Origin: Methanoregula sp.
Lineage (GTDB): Archaea > Halobacteriota > Methanomicrobia > Methanomicrobiales > Methanospirillaceae
Reading direction: 5' to 3'
Assembly (NCBI GenBank): GCA_026625165.1
Contig: CP112999.1
Coordinates: 1,302,001-1,366,000 of the forward strand
DNA length: 64,000 bases
In this document: piece by piece, positions 34,248 through 44,688 of the stretch
How the letters are laid out: each line of letters opens with the position of its first letter
Numbering within the stretch: the first letter of the stretch is position 1
Translations under genes and position numbers: made by a program
Notes under the pieces: generated by a model
Told to the model about the DNA's origin: nothing
Seen by the model: only the letters and a program-made list of their open reading frames with translations
The model's database searches: none

Positions 34248-37200
34248 GTGCGTAAGGAGATGAGTGATCAGGAAGGCGCCTACAAATGGTTCAACCGGGG
34301 GATCGCGCTCATAAAGCTCGGGCGGTACGAGGAAGCGACAGCCGAATTTGACCGGGTGATCTCGGTGCTGCCCCGGTACGCTGATGCATGGTACAATAAA
34401 GGCAACGCGCTCAACCGGCTCGGGCGGTACGAGGAGGCAAACGGCGCATATGACAAGGCGCTCGAACTCAACCCCGACCATGCGGTTGCATGGAACAACA
34501 AAGGATCCGCACTCAACAAGCTCGGGCGGTTCAAAGAGGCGCTGGCCGCACTCAACCGTGCACTCACCATCGACCGGGAACAGGCAGTTGTCTGGTTCAA
34601 CAAGGGCACGGCGCTTGACAATCTCGGGCAATTTGAAGAAGCAATCAATTCCTATGACCGAGCCCTTACCCTGCGCCCCAGCGATCCCGATGCATGGAAC
34701 AACAAGGGCAGCGTGCTCATCAAGGTCGGGAAATATGAAGACGCTGTTGCGGCGATAGACAAAGCGATCAGCATCCTCCCGAAGTTTGTCGCGGCATGGT
34801 TCAACAAGGGAGATGCCCTCTACAGGCTCGGGCACCTCGAAGATGCGCTGGGAGCGTACGATATCGTAAATTCCCTTGATCCCAAGTACGTGGAAGCCTG
34901 GAACGCGAGGGGCGTCGTGCTCCGCCGGCTCGGCCGGCTGGATGAAGCGATCGACTCCTTTGACCATGCTATCGCCCACCGCCCGAATTATGCCGTGGCA
35001 TGGTTTGGCAAGGCAGAAGCACTCCGCGATCTCAAACAGGACCAGAAAGCGCAGAGCGTCTACGAAACAGCTGTCGCACTTGACCCGAAATATGCAGATA
35101 AATGGCCACAGACTCTCGTGATACCGCAGAAGGTACCGGAAGTACCTGCACCGGTTAAAAGACCTGCTGATACCATTTCCATCCCTGAAGAAAAAATTAC
35201 AATTATCAAGCCAAAAGCACCGGTTGACGTCCCGGAGGCAGAGCCGGTTTTTGAACAGGAACCATCAGAAGAACCACAGGAAATTGTTCAGGCAGACGAT
35301 GCAGTGACGTGGCATGATAAGGGGCGCGCACTGCACGCGGCCGGCCGATACGAGGAAGCAATCGAAGCCTACGGGCATGCGCTCTCTTTTGACACCGATA
35401 ACCCCATGATCTGGAACAACATGGGAAAAGCACAGGATATGATCGGGCACCACGATGAAGCGATCGAGGCGTACGACCGTGCCCTTGCTGTCGATAAAGA
35501 TAACGCCACCGCATGGTGCAATAAAGGATCGGCACAAAAGGAACTTGGAAAAATCGCGGAAGCAATTGAGTCCTATGATGCCGCGATCAAAATCGACCCC
35601 CACGACGCCATTGCATGGTTCAACAAGGGAGTCCTCCTCCACGGGCTCAAACGCGATACCGAGGCACTTGCTGCGATCGATACTGCTCTTGTCCTTGAGC
35701 CGGAAGACTCACGTGCATGGGCAATCAAGGGCTCACTTCATAATGCGCTTGGTTCCTACAAAGAAGCAGGCGACGCATCTGACCATGCAACCGCCATCGA
35801 TCCGAAAGATCCTGTTGCATGGATGACACGCGGCCTGGCCTTACGGCGGCTTGGGAAGACGGAGGAGGCGGTTGAATCGTTCGACCGCGCCATTGTCCTT
35901 GGTACACGCGATGCTGCTGCATGGAACGGAAAAGGGGAATCTCTCTGTGATCTCGGCAGGTACGAGGAGGCAGTGGCAGCATTTCAGAGTGCGCTCGAGA
36001 TTGCTCCCCACGATGCCGCCATCTGGAACAGCAAAGGGCTCGCCCTTGCCAGTTTTGGTATGCACAAGGAGGCGCTTGCTGCATATGAGCAGGCAACCGG
36101 GAACCGTCCGGACTATGCTGAAGCATGGGCAAACAAAGGAAACGCGTTATCGGAACTCGGGCAGCATGAAGAGGCAATCCGGGCATTTGACCGCGCCCTT
36201 TCAGAAGATACAGATAACCCTGCGCTCTGGTACAGCCGTGGAGCGGCGCTGGCAAAACTGAACCGGTACAATGAGGCAATCGCTGCGTACGACAGGGCAA
36301 TCACAATGCGTCCTGATTACTGGAACGCATGGTCCGGCAAAGGATCGGCGCTTGCCGGTCTTGGCGACCATGATCAGGCAGTCAGTGCATTCGACCGTGC
36401 GATATCACTTGAACCAGACCATGGAGCAGTCTGGAACATGAGGGGAGCATCCCTGAGATCACTCGGACGGCTGGAGGAGGCAGTCGGGTCCCTTGAAAAG
36501 TCGATCAGCCTTGATCCTGAAAATCCGTCTATCTGGCAGAGCAAAGGGGAACTCCATCATGACCTTAACCAGTATGCCGATGCGCTCACATCGTTTGACC
36601 GTGTGCTCGGCCTTGAGCCGGACAATCCTCTTGCAGAAAACCGCAGGGCAGATGTCCTCCTGAAACTGGGACGACTCGACGAGGCGATCACCTCATTTGA
36701 ACGGGTTGTCAGGCTCGATCCCAAAAATCCTGCTGCATGGGAAGATATGGGGGAAGCGTTTGCAGGGAAAAGGAACTACGAGCAGGCAGTGAAATCATTT
36801 GAGCGTGCCCTCTCCCTCAATACTAATGAGAGCAGGATTTGGCGCAGGAAGGGAGAAGTGCTGCTCGTGTCCAGGCAGGAGAAAGAGGCGGTTGCTGCAT
36901 TTGAGCGGGCCATTGCGCTTGACCCTGCTGATACTGCAGCGTGGGCAGGAAAAGGAACAGCGTACGGCAATCTCGGGGATTATGAACAGGCTGTTGCAGC
37001 GTTCGATACCGCCCTCTCGGCAAGCCCGGACAATGCAGGTCTGTGGATACAGAAGGGGAACGCGCTTCTGTCGCTCAACCGGTCAGATGATGCCCTTGCA
37101 GCGTTTGACCGTGCGGTTATCCTGCGCCCGACAGATGCAGGGGCATGGGCGGGGAAAGGCAGTGCACTTGCCTCACTCGGGTATGCAGACGAGGCCCTCA

Positions 37201-40200
37201 CTGCATTTGAACAGGCACTCGACGTGGACCCCCGTTCACCTGAAGTATGGGTCAAAAAAGGAGGAGCTCTTGCCAGCCTTGGGCAGCTGGATGATGCGGT
37301 TTCCGCGTATGACCGGGCAGTCACCCTCCGGTCTGATTATCATGCAGGATGGGCAGGACGGGGCACCGCGCTTGTATCTCTTGGACGGTATGCCGATGCC
37401 CTCGAAGCTTTTGACCGGGCTCTCGCCATTGTACCTGATGATGCGAAGGTCAGGGTAGCACAGGGGCGGGCCCTGTTCAACATGAACCGGTATGACGACT
37501 CGCTTGCAGCCTTTGAACATGCAATTGGGATCCAGCCGGAGAACGTGACTGCGTTATACTGGAAAGGAAGAGCACTACATGCCATCGCCCGTTATCCGGA
37601 AGCGCTTACGACCTATGAAAAAGCCCTTGCAACAGCCCCTTCGGATGCAGGGACATGGGCAGCCAAAGGGGATGCGCTGAGCAGCATGGGGCGATACGAG
37701 GAGGCTATCAGCGCATATACGAACGCACTCACACTGAACCCCTCCGATCATGTTGTCTGGAACAACCGCGGGTCCGCCTTCAATGAACTCGGACGCTATG
37801 AGGAGGCGATTGAGGCGTATGACAAGGCGCTCGCGCTCCATGCCAATGACCCGATTGTCTGGAACAATAAGGGATCTGCCCTCATCAATTCCGGGAATTA
37901 TGAACGTGCGCTTGGTGTTTTTGACACTGCGATCGGGCTTGCGCCGTCATATGCGCAGCCATGGTTGAATAAAGGCCACGCGCTCGATGCAATGGAGCGG
38001 TATGAGGATGCAGTCGCAGCCTACGATACCGCCCTTACTATCTTACCGGACTATGCCGATGTATGGTACCGCAAAGGCAGGGTGCTCGCATCCCTCAACC
38101 GTACCGAAGAATCTGGTGCTGCGTTCCGGAAAGCAATCGGCATCCAGCCGTCCCATGCCGACGCGTGGTCAGGTCTTGGCACCGTGCTCGAAGAACAATA
38201 CCAGTTAAAAGAGGCAATTGACGCTTTTGACCATGCACTATCGCTTGAGCCGGAGAATGCGGGGTTGTGGTTCACAAAGGCACGTGCATTAACAAACATG
38301 AAGCGCCATACCGAGGCATTGGAAGCATTTGAGCGGGCGATCAGCCTCGAGCCGGAGAACGCTGCACTTTGGCTTGCCAAAGGATCAGCACTTCGGGATG
38401 CTGGCAGACAGCAGGAAGCATCTGATGCTCTGGAACGGGCAACTGCCCTTAGTCCTGGCTCAGCCGAAGCATGGTTCTCGTTAGGACAGGTCCTGTGCAC
38501 GCTCGGACGGTACCGTGAAGCGGTCGCCTCGCTCGACCGCGGGCTTTCCCTCAACCCCGCAAATGCGGGCGCCCGGGCAATCAAAGGGCAGGCTCTCGAG
38601 AGCCTTGGCAGGGCAGAAGAGGCGATAAGGGAGTATGACGAGGCGCTTGCAGCCGAGCCGGGGAATGCCTTATTCTGGGATTTGCGCGGAAACGCCCTGT
38701 CAGAGTTTGGGCGGAATGAGGAAGCACTTGAATCGTATGACCGGGCCCTTGCAATCGATCCGGGTGATGCTTCAATCTGGAACAGCCGTGGCAATACCTT
38801 ATCGGCACTAGAACGATATTCTGAAGCTGTCGATGCATATGACAAGGGGCTGGCACATGAAAAGGACGACCCCACGCTCTGGTTCAACCGGGGGCTTGCA
38901 CTGAGCAGTCTTGAGCGGTATGATGATGCGTTCGAGGCATATGACCGGGGCCTTGCCCTGGCGCCCGATGATCCGGACGCCTGGAATAACCGGGGAAACA
39001 CCCTGGAGCAGCTTGGGCGGTTTGAGGAGGCGGCAGAAGCGTATGACAGGTCGATCGCCATTCATCCCGAAGATGCCGTAGTCTGGTATAACAAGGGAAA
39101 TCTCCTGCGCCGTCGTGAAATGGTTCAGGATGCTGTGGCTGCATATGAGCGGGCAATCGCGATCAGTCCAAACGATGCAGAAGCATGGTTCTCGAAAGGT
39201 TCAGCGCTATATGATCTTGGTTCCTTCAGGGAGGCAATAACCGCTCTCAATCAGGCGCTGTCGCTTTCCCCTGACCATGAGGGTGCATGGTACTGGAAGG
39301 GACTGGCGCTGGCACGGATGGGGCATTCTGAGGAGGCAATCGCTGCATTTGACCGTTCACTTGCAATCGATCCCCAGTTCCCGGATGCATGGAACGGCAA
39401 GGGTATGGCATTCACTTCTCTTAAAAAGTTCGAGGAGGCGGTTGCCGCATACGATGCCTCGCTCGCTTTGGATGCCCATGTTGCCTCATCATGGTTTGGC
39501 AGGGCGGACGCACTCCAGCATCTCGGGCGCCAGAACGATGCCGTCAACTCATATGAGCGCGGACTTGCCATAGACTCCCTCAATGCCGGTGCATGGTATA
39601 AAAAGGGGAATGCATTGTCCGATCTCGGCCAGTATCCTGAAGCACTTGCCGCATATGATAGGACCTTGTCCCTTGATCCTGCCCGCACTGCCGCGTGGAA
39701 CGGGAGGGGTTCTGCACTGGTCGGACTCGGGCGGTTCGAGGAAGCGGTTGCCGCTTTTGACCGGGCGCTGACGACCGATCCGGATGATCCGGTCATTCTC
39801 TACAACAGGGGCACTGCGCTGGAGAGCCTCAACCGGTATGACGAATCCGTTGCTGCATATGACAAGGCAAAAGAACGCCTTCCGGAAGACGCAGACCTCT
39901 GGCACAGGAGAGGGCTTGTCCTCCTGCGGCAGGGCAGGTTTGAAGATGCAATCGCTTCATTTGACCATGCGCTTGCTGTGCAACCGGATGATGCTGTTGT
40001 CCTGCACAACAAGGGACTTGCACAGGTCCGTCTCGGAAAACCGGAGGATGCGATCATCACAATCGATAAGGCACTCGCCCTTAAAGCAGACGATGCTGCG
40101 GCATGGAACACTAAAGGGACCATACTGAATATGACCGGGATGCACGAAGATGCCATCGTTGCATATGACCGTTCCCTTGCCCTGACCCCTGATGACGCTG

Positions 40201-41576
40201 ATGTATGGTTCAACAAAGGCAACGTCCTGACAGACCTTGGCAGGTACGAGGATGCCGGGGCAGCATATGAACATGCCCTTGCAATCAGACCCGATGACGG
40301 GGAGGCATGGGAAAACAAGGGGCTCGCGCTCCTTGCATTGGGCAGGTTATCCGATGCCATCGCTGCGCTCGACCGGGCACTTGCCATCAATCCCGATGAT
40401 GCCGATGCATGGAACAGCAGGGGATCGGCGCTTGACCGGCTCGGGCAGCATGACGATGCGATTGCGGCTTATGACCATGCCCTTGCTCTTGACCCGGAGC
40501 ACACGGATAGCTGGAAAAATAAGGGGCTCGCGCTCCACAAACTCGGGAGGTTTGAAGAAGCAATCTCAGCTTACGACCGCGCGCTTGCCCTCGATCCCGA
40601 TTATGCTGTCGGCTGGAACAACAAGGGCAACGCGCTTCACCGGCTTGGGCGGCATGACGATGCGATCGCTGCCTATGATGAAGCACTTACCCGGCACCCG
40701 GACCACCCGATAGGCTGGAAAAACAAGGGGCTTGCGCTCCACAAACTTGGCCGGTATGAGCAGGCGATTTCTGCATACGACCGCGCGCTTGCCCTCAGGC
40801 CGGAAGATGCCGATCTCTGGTACAACAAGGGCAATGCTCTCAACCGGCTCGGGAAGTTCCGGGATGCACTTGAAGCAATCGATAAAGCACTTGCTATCAA
40901 CCCCGAAGACGCCAGCTCGTGGAACAACCGCGGGTCGGCCTTAAACCGTCTTGGCATGCAGGACGAGGCAATTATCGCATATGAAAAATCTTTAGCGATA
41001 AACCCCGATGATGCGGATGCGTGGTTCAATAAGGGCAACGCGCTTGTAAAACTTGGGAGGATAGAGGAAGCGATCGAAGCATTTGACCATGCACTCGCTA
41101 TCAATCCAGATGACGTCAGTGCCTGGAACAACAAGGGGTCTGCTTTAAACCGGCTCGGTATGCACATCGAGGCAGTTGAAGCATACGACCGTGCACTCGC
41201 CCTTGACCCTTCCCATGCTGTCGGGTGGAACAACCGGGGGAATGCACTCAAGAAACTCGGGCGGTATGAGGAGGCCATCGCATCATATGACCAGGGACTT
41301 GCCGTTGAACCGGACTATTCGAAAGGCTGGTTCTCGAAGGGGACGGTACTCGGTGAACTCCGGAGGCACACCGAAGCGCTGGTGGCATTTGACCGTGCAC
41401 TCGCCCTTGACCCCAACGACTCGCTTGCATGGTTCAACAAGGGGACAGCTCTCCAGATGCTCGGGCGACACCGGGAAGCACTTGCATCCTACAACCGGGC
41501 GCTCGCAATCACCCCTCATGACGAGCGGGTACAGCGGATGAAAAATGACCTGATAAAAATGTTAAAACAGGCATAA
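34248..41576 (+). CDS. Giant TPR repeat protein
   Basis: The product of about 2,442 residues is made almost only of 34-residue TPR units with consensus AWxNKGxALxxLGRYEEAIxAYDRAL. By length there are about eight units (34281-35103), then a Pro/Glu-rich linker (35104-35310), then about 61 units to the end. Such arrays form long superhelices for protein binding. There is no signal peptide, membrane span or catalytic domain. Units differ at DNA level but stay highly alike, which points to expansion by internal duplication. The GTG at 34248 follows GGAGGGAGGGG. The ATG at 34260 and TTG at 34212 are less well placed. Confidence 0.92.
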   Translation: MRKEMSDQEGAYKWFNRGIALIKLGRYEEATAEFDRVISVLPRYADAWYNKGNALNRLGRYEEANGAYDKALELNPDHAVAWNNKGSALNKLGRFKEALAALNRALTIDREQAVVWFNKGTALDNLGQFEEAINSYDRALTLRPSDPDAWNNKGSVLIKVGKYEDAVAAIDKAISILPKFVAAWFNKGDALYRLGHLEDALGAYDIVNSLDPKYVEAWNARGVVLRRLGRLDEAIDSFDHAIAHRPNYAVAWFGKAEALRDLKQDQKAQSVYETAVALDPKYADKWPQTLVIPQKVPEVPAPVKRPADTISIPEEKITIIKPKAPVDVPEAEPVFEQEPSEEPQEIVQADDAVTWHDKGRALHAAGRYEEAIEAYGHALSFDTDNPMIWNNMGKAQDMIGHHDEAIEAYDRALAVDKDNATAWCNKGSAQKELGKIAEAIESYDAAIKIDPHDAIAWFNKGVLLHGLKRDTEALAAIDTALVLEPEDSRAWAIKGSLHNALGSYKEAGDASDHATAIDPKDPVAWMTRGLALRRLGKTEEAVESFDRAIVLGTRDAAAWNGKGESLCDLGRYEEAVAAFQSALEIAPHDAAIWNSKGLALASFGMHKEALAAYEQATGNRPDYAEAWANKGNALSELGQHEEAIRAFDRALSEDTDNPALWYSRGAALAKLNRYNEAIAAYDRAITMRPDYWNAWSGKGSALAGLGDHDQAVSAFDRAISLEPDHGAVWNMRGASLRSLGRLEEAVGSLEKSISLDPENPSIWQSKGELHHDLNQYADALTSFDRVLGLEPDNPLAENRRADVLLKLGRLDEAITSFERVVRLDPKNPAAWEDMGEAFAGKRNYEQAVKSFERALSLNTNESRIWRRKGEVLLVSRQEKEAVAAFERAIALDPADTAAWAGKGTAYGNLGDYEQAVAAFDTALSASPDNAGLWIQKGNALLSLNRSDDALAAFDRAVILRPTDAGAWAGKGSALASLGYADEALTAFEQALDVDPRSPEVWVKKGGALASLGQLDDAVSAYDRAVTLRSDYHAGWAGRGTALVSLGRYADALEAFDRALAIVPDDAKVRVAQGRALFNMNRYDDSLAAFEHAIGIQPENVTALYWKGRALHAIARYPEALTTYEKALATAPSDAGTWAAKGDALSSMGRYEEAISAYTNALTLNPSDHVVWNNRGSAFNELGRYEEAIEAYDKALALHANDPIVWNNKGSALINSGNYERALGVFDTAIGLAPSYAQPWLNKGHALDAMERYEDAVAAYDTALTILPDYADVWYRKGRVLASLNRTEESGAAFRKAIGIQPSHADAWSGLGTVLEEQYQLKEAIDAFDHALSLEPENAGLWFTKARALTNMKRHTEALEAFERAISLEPENAALWLAKGSALRDAGRQQEASDALERATALSPGSAEAWFSLGQVLCTLGRYREAVASLDRGLSLNPANAGARAIKGQALESLGRAEEAIREYDEALAAEPGNALFWDLRGNALSEFGRNEEALESYDRALAIDPGDASIWNSRGNTLSALERYSEAVDAYDKGLAHEKDDPTLWFNRGLALSSLERYDDAFEAYDRGLALAPDDPDAWNNRGNTLEQLGRFEEAAEAYDRSIAIHPEDAVVWYNKGNLLRRREMVQDAVAAYERAIAISPNDAEAWFSKGSALYDLGSFREAITALNQALSLSPDHEGAWYWKGLALARMGHSEEAIAAFDRSLAIDPQFPDAWNGKGMAFTSLKKFEEAVAAYDASLALDAHVASSWFGRADALQHLGRQNDAVNSYERGLAIDSLNAGAWYKKGNALSDLGQYPEALAAYDRTLSLDPARTAAWNGRGSALVGLGRFEEAVAAFDRALTTDPDDPVILYNRGTALESLNRYDESVAAYDKAKERLPEDADLWHRRGLVLLRQGRFEDAIASFDHALAVQPDDAVVLHNKGLAQVRLGKPEDAIITIDKALALKADDAAAWNTKGTILNMTGMHEDAIVAYDRSLALTPDDADVWFNKGNVLTDLGRYEDAGAAYEHALAIRPDDGEAWENKGLALLALGRLSDAIAALDRALAINPDDADAWNSRGSALDRLGQHDDAIAAYDHALALDPEHTDSWKNKGLALHKLGRFEEAISAYDRALALDPDYAVGWNNKGNALHRLGRHDDAIAAYDEALTRHPDHPIGWKNKGLALHKLGRYEQAISAYDRALALRPEDADLWYNKGNALNRLGKFRDALEAIDKALAINPEDASSWNNRGSALNRLGMQDEAIIAYEKSLAINPDDADAWFNKGNALVKLGRIEEAIEAFDHALAINPDDVSAWNNKGSALNRLGMHIEAVEAYDRALALDPSHAVGWNNRGNALKKLGRYEEAIASYDQGLAVEPDYSKGWFSKGTVLGELRRHTEALVAFDRALALDPNDSLAWFNKGTALQMLGRHREALASYNRALAITPHDERVQRMKNDLIKMLKQA

Positions 41577-41755
41577 AATCCCGCTGCTTCAATCTTTTTT
41601 TATTCGTCCGATTTATGGACCGATACCTCATGAGTCAGAATATCCCCTTTGATCCGGCAAAGCAGGGCATAGTACAAAAACAACTTATTTGAGGGCTAAA
41701 GATAACCACTCATGCGTCCGTGGACAATGGCATGTTCACGCAAAGGATGGAATTT

Positions 41756-42133
41756 ATGGCAGTGGAAGATATAACCAAAGCCGGAAAGAATGTCGGAGAG
41801 GGCGTCAGGGGGCTGACCAAGGGGGCACGGGGATTTCAGGAAGAGTTCCTGGAATTCCTCAAGAAGTACCAGGTGATTGGCCTGGCAGTCGCGATTGTGA
41901 TCGGTGCTGCAGCAACCAAGCTGGTTACGGCAGTGGTGTCAGATATCATCATGCCGGTGATTGCCATCATTATGCCCCAGGGCGACTGGCGCACGGCAAC
42001 CCTTAACGTCGGGCCGATCAAATTTCTTGCCGGAGACATGCTGGGCAACATCATCGACTTTGTCATCATCGCGGTTGCGGTGTTTATCATAGTGAAATAT
42101 ATCATGAAAGAGGATACAACGAAAAAAGTGTAA
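41756..42133 (+). CDS. mscL: Large-conductance mechanosensitive channel MscL
   Basis: The 125-residue protein has two membrane spans (VIGLAVAIVIGAAATKLVTAVV and GNIIDFVIIAVAVFIIVKYIM) joined by a periplasmic-type loop, the plan of MscL. It opens under membrane tension and vents solutes on osmotic downshock. The ATG at 41756 follows AAGGATGG. A GTG at 41720 and an ATG at 41747 are other possible starts. The N-terminus is longer and more polar than in E. coli MscL. Confidence 0.9.
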   Translation: MAVEDITKAGKNVGEGVRGLTKGARGFQEEFLEFLKKYQVIGLAVAIVIGAAATKLVTAVVSDIIMPVIAIIMPQGDWRTATLNVGPIKFLAGDMLGNIIDFVIIAVAVFIIVKYIMKEDTTKKV

Positions 42134-42273
42134 TTTTTTCCCGAGTTCTGTGGACATACCGCAGAAAAATATCACCTTTTTTAAGGATTTAATTATAAAA
42201 ATGACGCCCCTTTCCAGACCTCATCTGATTTTAATAAAATTAATTTCAGATCAGGTTCCGGTGAATGTGTGCC

Positions 42274-44511
42274 TCAGGAATGTTGCCCCCTTTCCTTTTC
42301 ATCCATCGTTCCCACCAGTACCAGAATCGCCGGCATTACGATAATTGCTCCGGCCAGTGCAAAGAAAACAGAGATGACAGTTACGGTGCCGAAATTGCTG
42401 ATGATGCCAAACGAAGAGGTCATAAGTGCGGCAAAACCGAAAACAGTCGTCATGCCCGAGACCGTGATTGCAGTACCGATCTGCTGGATGCTGTACTGTA
42501 TCGCGGGCAGGAGCGCCATCCCCTTATCACGTTCCTCGTAATACCGTTCCATGATCAGGATTGTATACTCTGATGCAACCCCGACCGACATCGAACCGAG
42601 CGTCGCAGTGAGCGGGGTGTAATCGATAGATAGCAGGTACATGATGAGCCCGTTCCATCCGACAATCATGATAATGGGGACAAGCGGGGTCGCAGCCTTG
42701 AGAAATTTCCGGTAGATGATGTACAGGAACGCCAAGATCATGCCAAAGCCTAGGAGCGTCATCTGGGTCTTACCCTGCCGGATCTCCCGGATGAGATTCG
42801 TGAACATCTCACCCATGCCAGTGAACGACGCAGAAATACCCGGCGGCGGGGCTTTCCATTCCAGGTCCCGGTCCATGTTCTCCATCATCGACATCGCCAC
42901 GTCATTTGGCATATCGACAGTCGAGAATTCGATCACTGCTTCCGTCCTTCCACTTAAGAACCGTTTTCGGGTATCTTCAGGAACCAGTACCAGTGTCCTG
43001 TCTATGTCAGGGCCGGTCTGGGGCAGTATTCCCCCATTATATTGCCTGAGGTAGGTAACGATGCTGGTTGAACCGGTGATCTTGTTGTTATGCGTCTCTT
43101 CATACTGCTGGAATTCCGCGATCCAGCGGACAGCATCCGGTGAGAGGACATCATCCCCGCGGACAAGTACCGGGGTAGTGGACGTCTCGCCCATCGTGCG
43201 CTTCACCTTGTCAAGGTTCACTTTTGCCGGCATGTTTGCCGGGACAAACGTCTTTTCATCGGTATTGACGATGATCTCGTTGTCCATCTGGAACCCAATA
43301 AACGCGATCATGATGCAGAGGATCAGAACCGGGACCGGATTTCTTGAAACAATCCCTACAATACCTCCGACAAAATCGTTATACCGGGCGACATAGGACT
43401 TCTCCGGTAATTTATCCGGATGACCCTCAACCACCGGGCGGTAGCGGGTAAGAATCCCAAACGTGGGTACAATGATAATTGATGCAAAATAACAGAAGGC
43501 AAGACCGATGACGCAGGTGATCCCGAAGCTTCGTATCATCGGGAGCGGGGAGATCCAGAGGGCAAAAAAACCCATTGCAGTGGCAAGCATCGCATAGATG
43601 ACCGAAGGGCCGGCTTTAGTAATGGTCGTTTTTACTGCCTGGTCCAATGAGGATTTTTTTGCTTCTTCGTCAAACCGCGAGTGGAACTGGATCGCGTAGT
43701 CGATCCCTATCCCGATCATCACCGGGAAAGCACCTATGGTGACCATCGTGATCGGCATGCGTGCAAGACCAATAAAACCGAATGTGAATACCAGTCCGGT
43801 ACCAACGATAAGGACCGGAAGCAGCCGGTAACGGACATGACCGAAGAGGAGCCCGACTGCGATGACCATCAGGATCATCGCGATCAGGATGAGCGTGCCC
43901 ATTGAGCTGCCCATCTCTGCTGACATTTCCTTGGAAAACGCCGGGTTGCCTGTGACGATAACACTTACCCCGGGCGGACTGTTTGAGAGGCTCACTCGTT
44001 TGTTGACATTTTCGATCAGCCTTGACTGCTGGGAGTCCTCAAGCCCGGGTTCGATTGTCACCACCGCTATTGTCATGGTACGGGACGGTACGAACCGCGA
44101 AATGATCTCCTGGGGGAACTCCTCTTCGATGCGCCGGATCTCCGCAGAATTTGCCGGAAGAACACCGCTGTTCTGGCCTTTGACCAGATCTGCGATGCTC
44201 GTCATGCCCGTGACATAGCGCTCCCGCATCACATCGTCCTGCAGCCGTCCAATATACGCGAGCACATCGGGAGTTAAGACATTGTCCGCCTCGATAAGGA
44301 TCAAAATACTGTCGGACTGGAACGTTTTGGTATACCTGTCCAGCAGCATCCCGCGTTCTGTATCCTTGTCCAGGTATGTCTCGCTGCCCGTCTGCATTGT
44401 GATGAACGTCGTCCCGTATAGTGCGACCGCGATAAAAACCAGAAAAAGGACCCCGACCATCCGGGGGCGGGTGATGATGACCGAGGAGAGTGTCTCAAAC
44501 GGGGAGTGCAT
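42274..44511 (-). CDS. RND-superfamily (MMPL/HAE3-type) exporter
   Basis: The 745-residue protein has the duplicated RND plan: one span near the start (MVGVLFLVFIAVALYGTTF), a large extracytoplasmic loop, five spans including the SSD-like core (IGIGIDYAIQFHSRFDEE), and then the same again (SVGVASEYTILIMERYYEE). This is the arrangement of archaeal HAE3 transporters. Acidic and Tyr residues in both GxxxDY/EY motifs suggest proton coupling. The substrate is unknown; in some methanogens these are grouped with hopanoid or lipid export. It is alone on the minus strand here. A TATA-like element lies near 44660. Confidence 0.88.
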   Translation of the reverse strand: MHSPFETLSSVIITRPRMVGVLFLVFIAVALYGTTFITMQTGSETYLDKDTERGMLLDRYTKTFQSDSILILIEADNVLTPDVLAYIGRLQDDVMRERYVTGMTSIADLVKGQNSGVLPANSAEIRRIEEEFPQEIISRFVPSRTMTIAVVTIEPGLEDSQQSRLIENVNKRVSLSNSPPGVSVIVTGNPAFSKEMSAEMGSSMGTLILIAMILMVIAVGLLFGHVRYRLLPVLIVGTGLVFTFGFIGLARMPITMVTIGAFPVMIGIGIDYAIQFHSRFDEEAKKSSLDQAVKTTITKAGPSVIYAMLATAMGFFALWISPLPMIRSFGITCVIGLAFCYFASIIIVPTFGILTRYRPVVEGHPDKLPEKSYVARYNDFVGGIVGIVSRNPVPVLILCIMIAFIGFQMDNEIIVNTDEKTFVPANMPAKVNLDKVKRTMGETSTTPVLVRGDDVLSPDAVRWIAEFQQYEETHNNKITGSTSIVTYLRQYNGGILPQTGPDIDRTLVLVPEDTRKRFLSGRTEAVIEFSTVDMPNDVAMSMMENMDRDLEWKAPPPGISASFTGMGEMFTNLIREIRQGKTQMTLLGFGMILAFLYIIYRKFLKAATPLVPIIMIVGWNGLIMYLLSIDYTPLTATLGSMSVGVASEYTILIMERYYEERDKGMALLPAIQYSIQQIGTAITVSGMTTVFGFAALMTSSFGIISNFGTVTVISVFFALAGAIIVMPAILVLVGTMDEKERGQHS

Positions 44512-44688
44512 GGAAACCTATGGAGAGAAAGGTTGGATCGGAAATGTGATAAATTGTGTTCAGGGCATATCAGCAATTGATGGATGACCGGATATCTGCC
44601 GGGAAGTTGCTGTATGCCGGTAAGATTGCCCTCTTTTCAGAACAGATACCCCCTGCACTATATATGAAAAGGTGGCAATGACCTTAGG

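Noticed and set aside
34280-41519. Many long open frames on the minus strand and other frames across the giant TPR gene, one of 336 codons (38051-39061).
   Set aside because: They mirror the 34-residue repeat and high-GC codons of the TPR gene, have no Shine-Dalgarno pattern, and translate to Ser/Arg/Pro-rich repeats.
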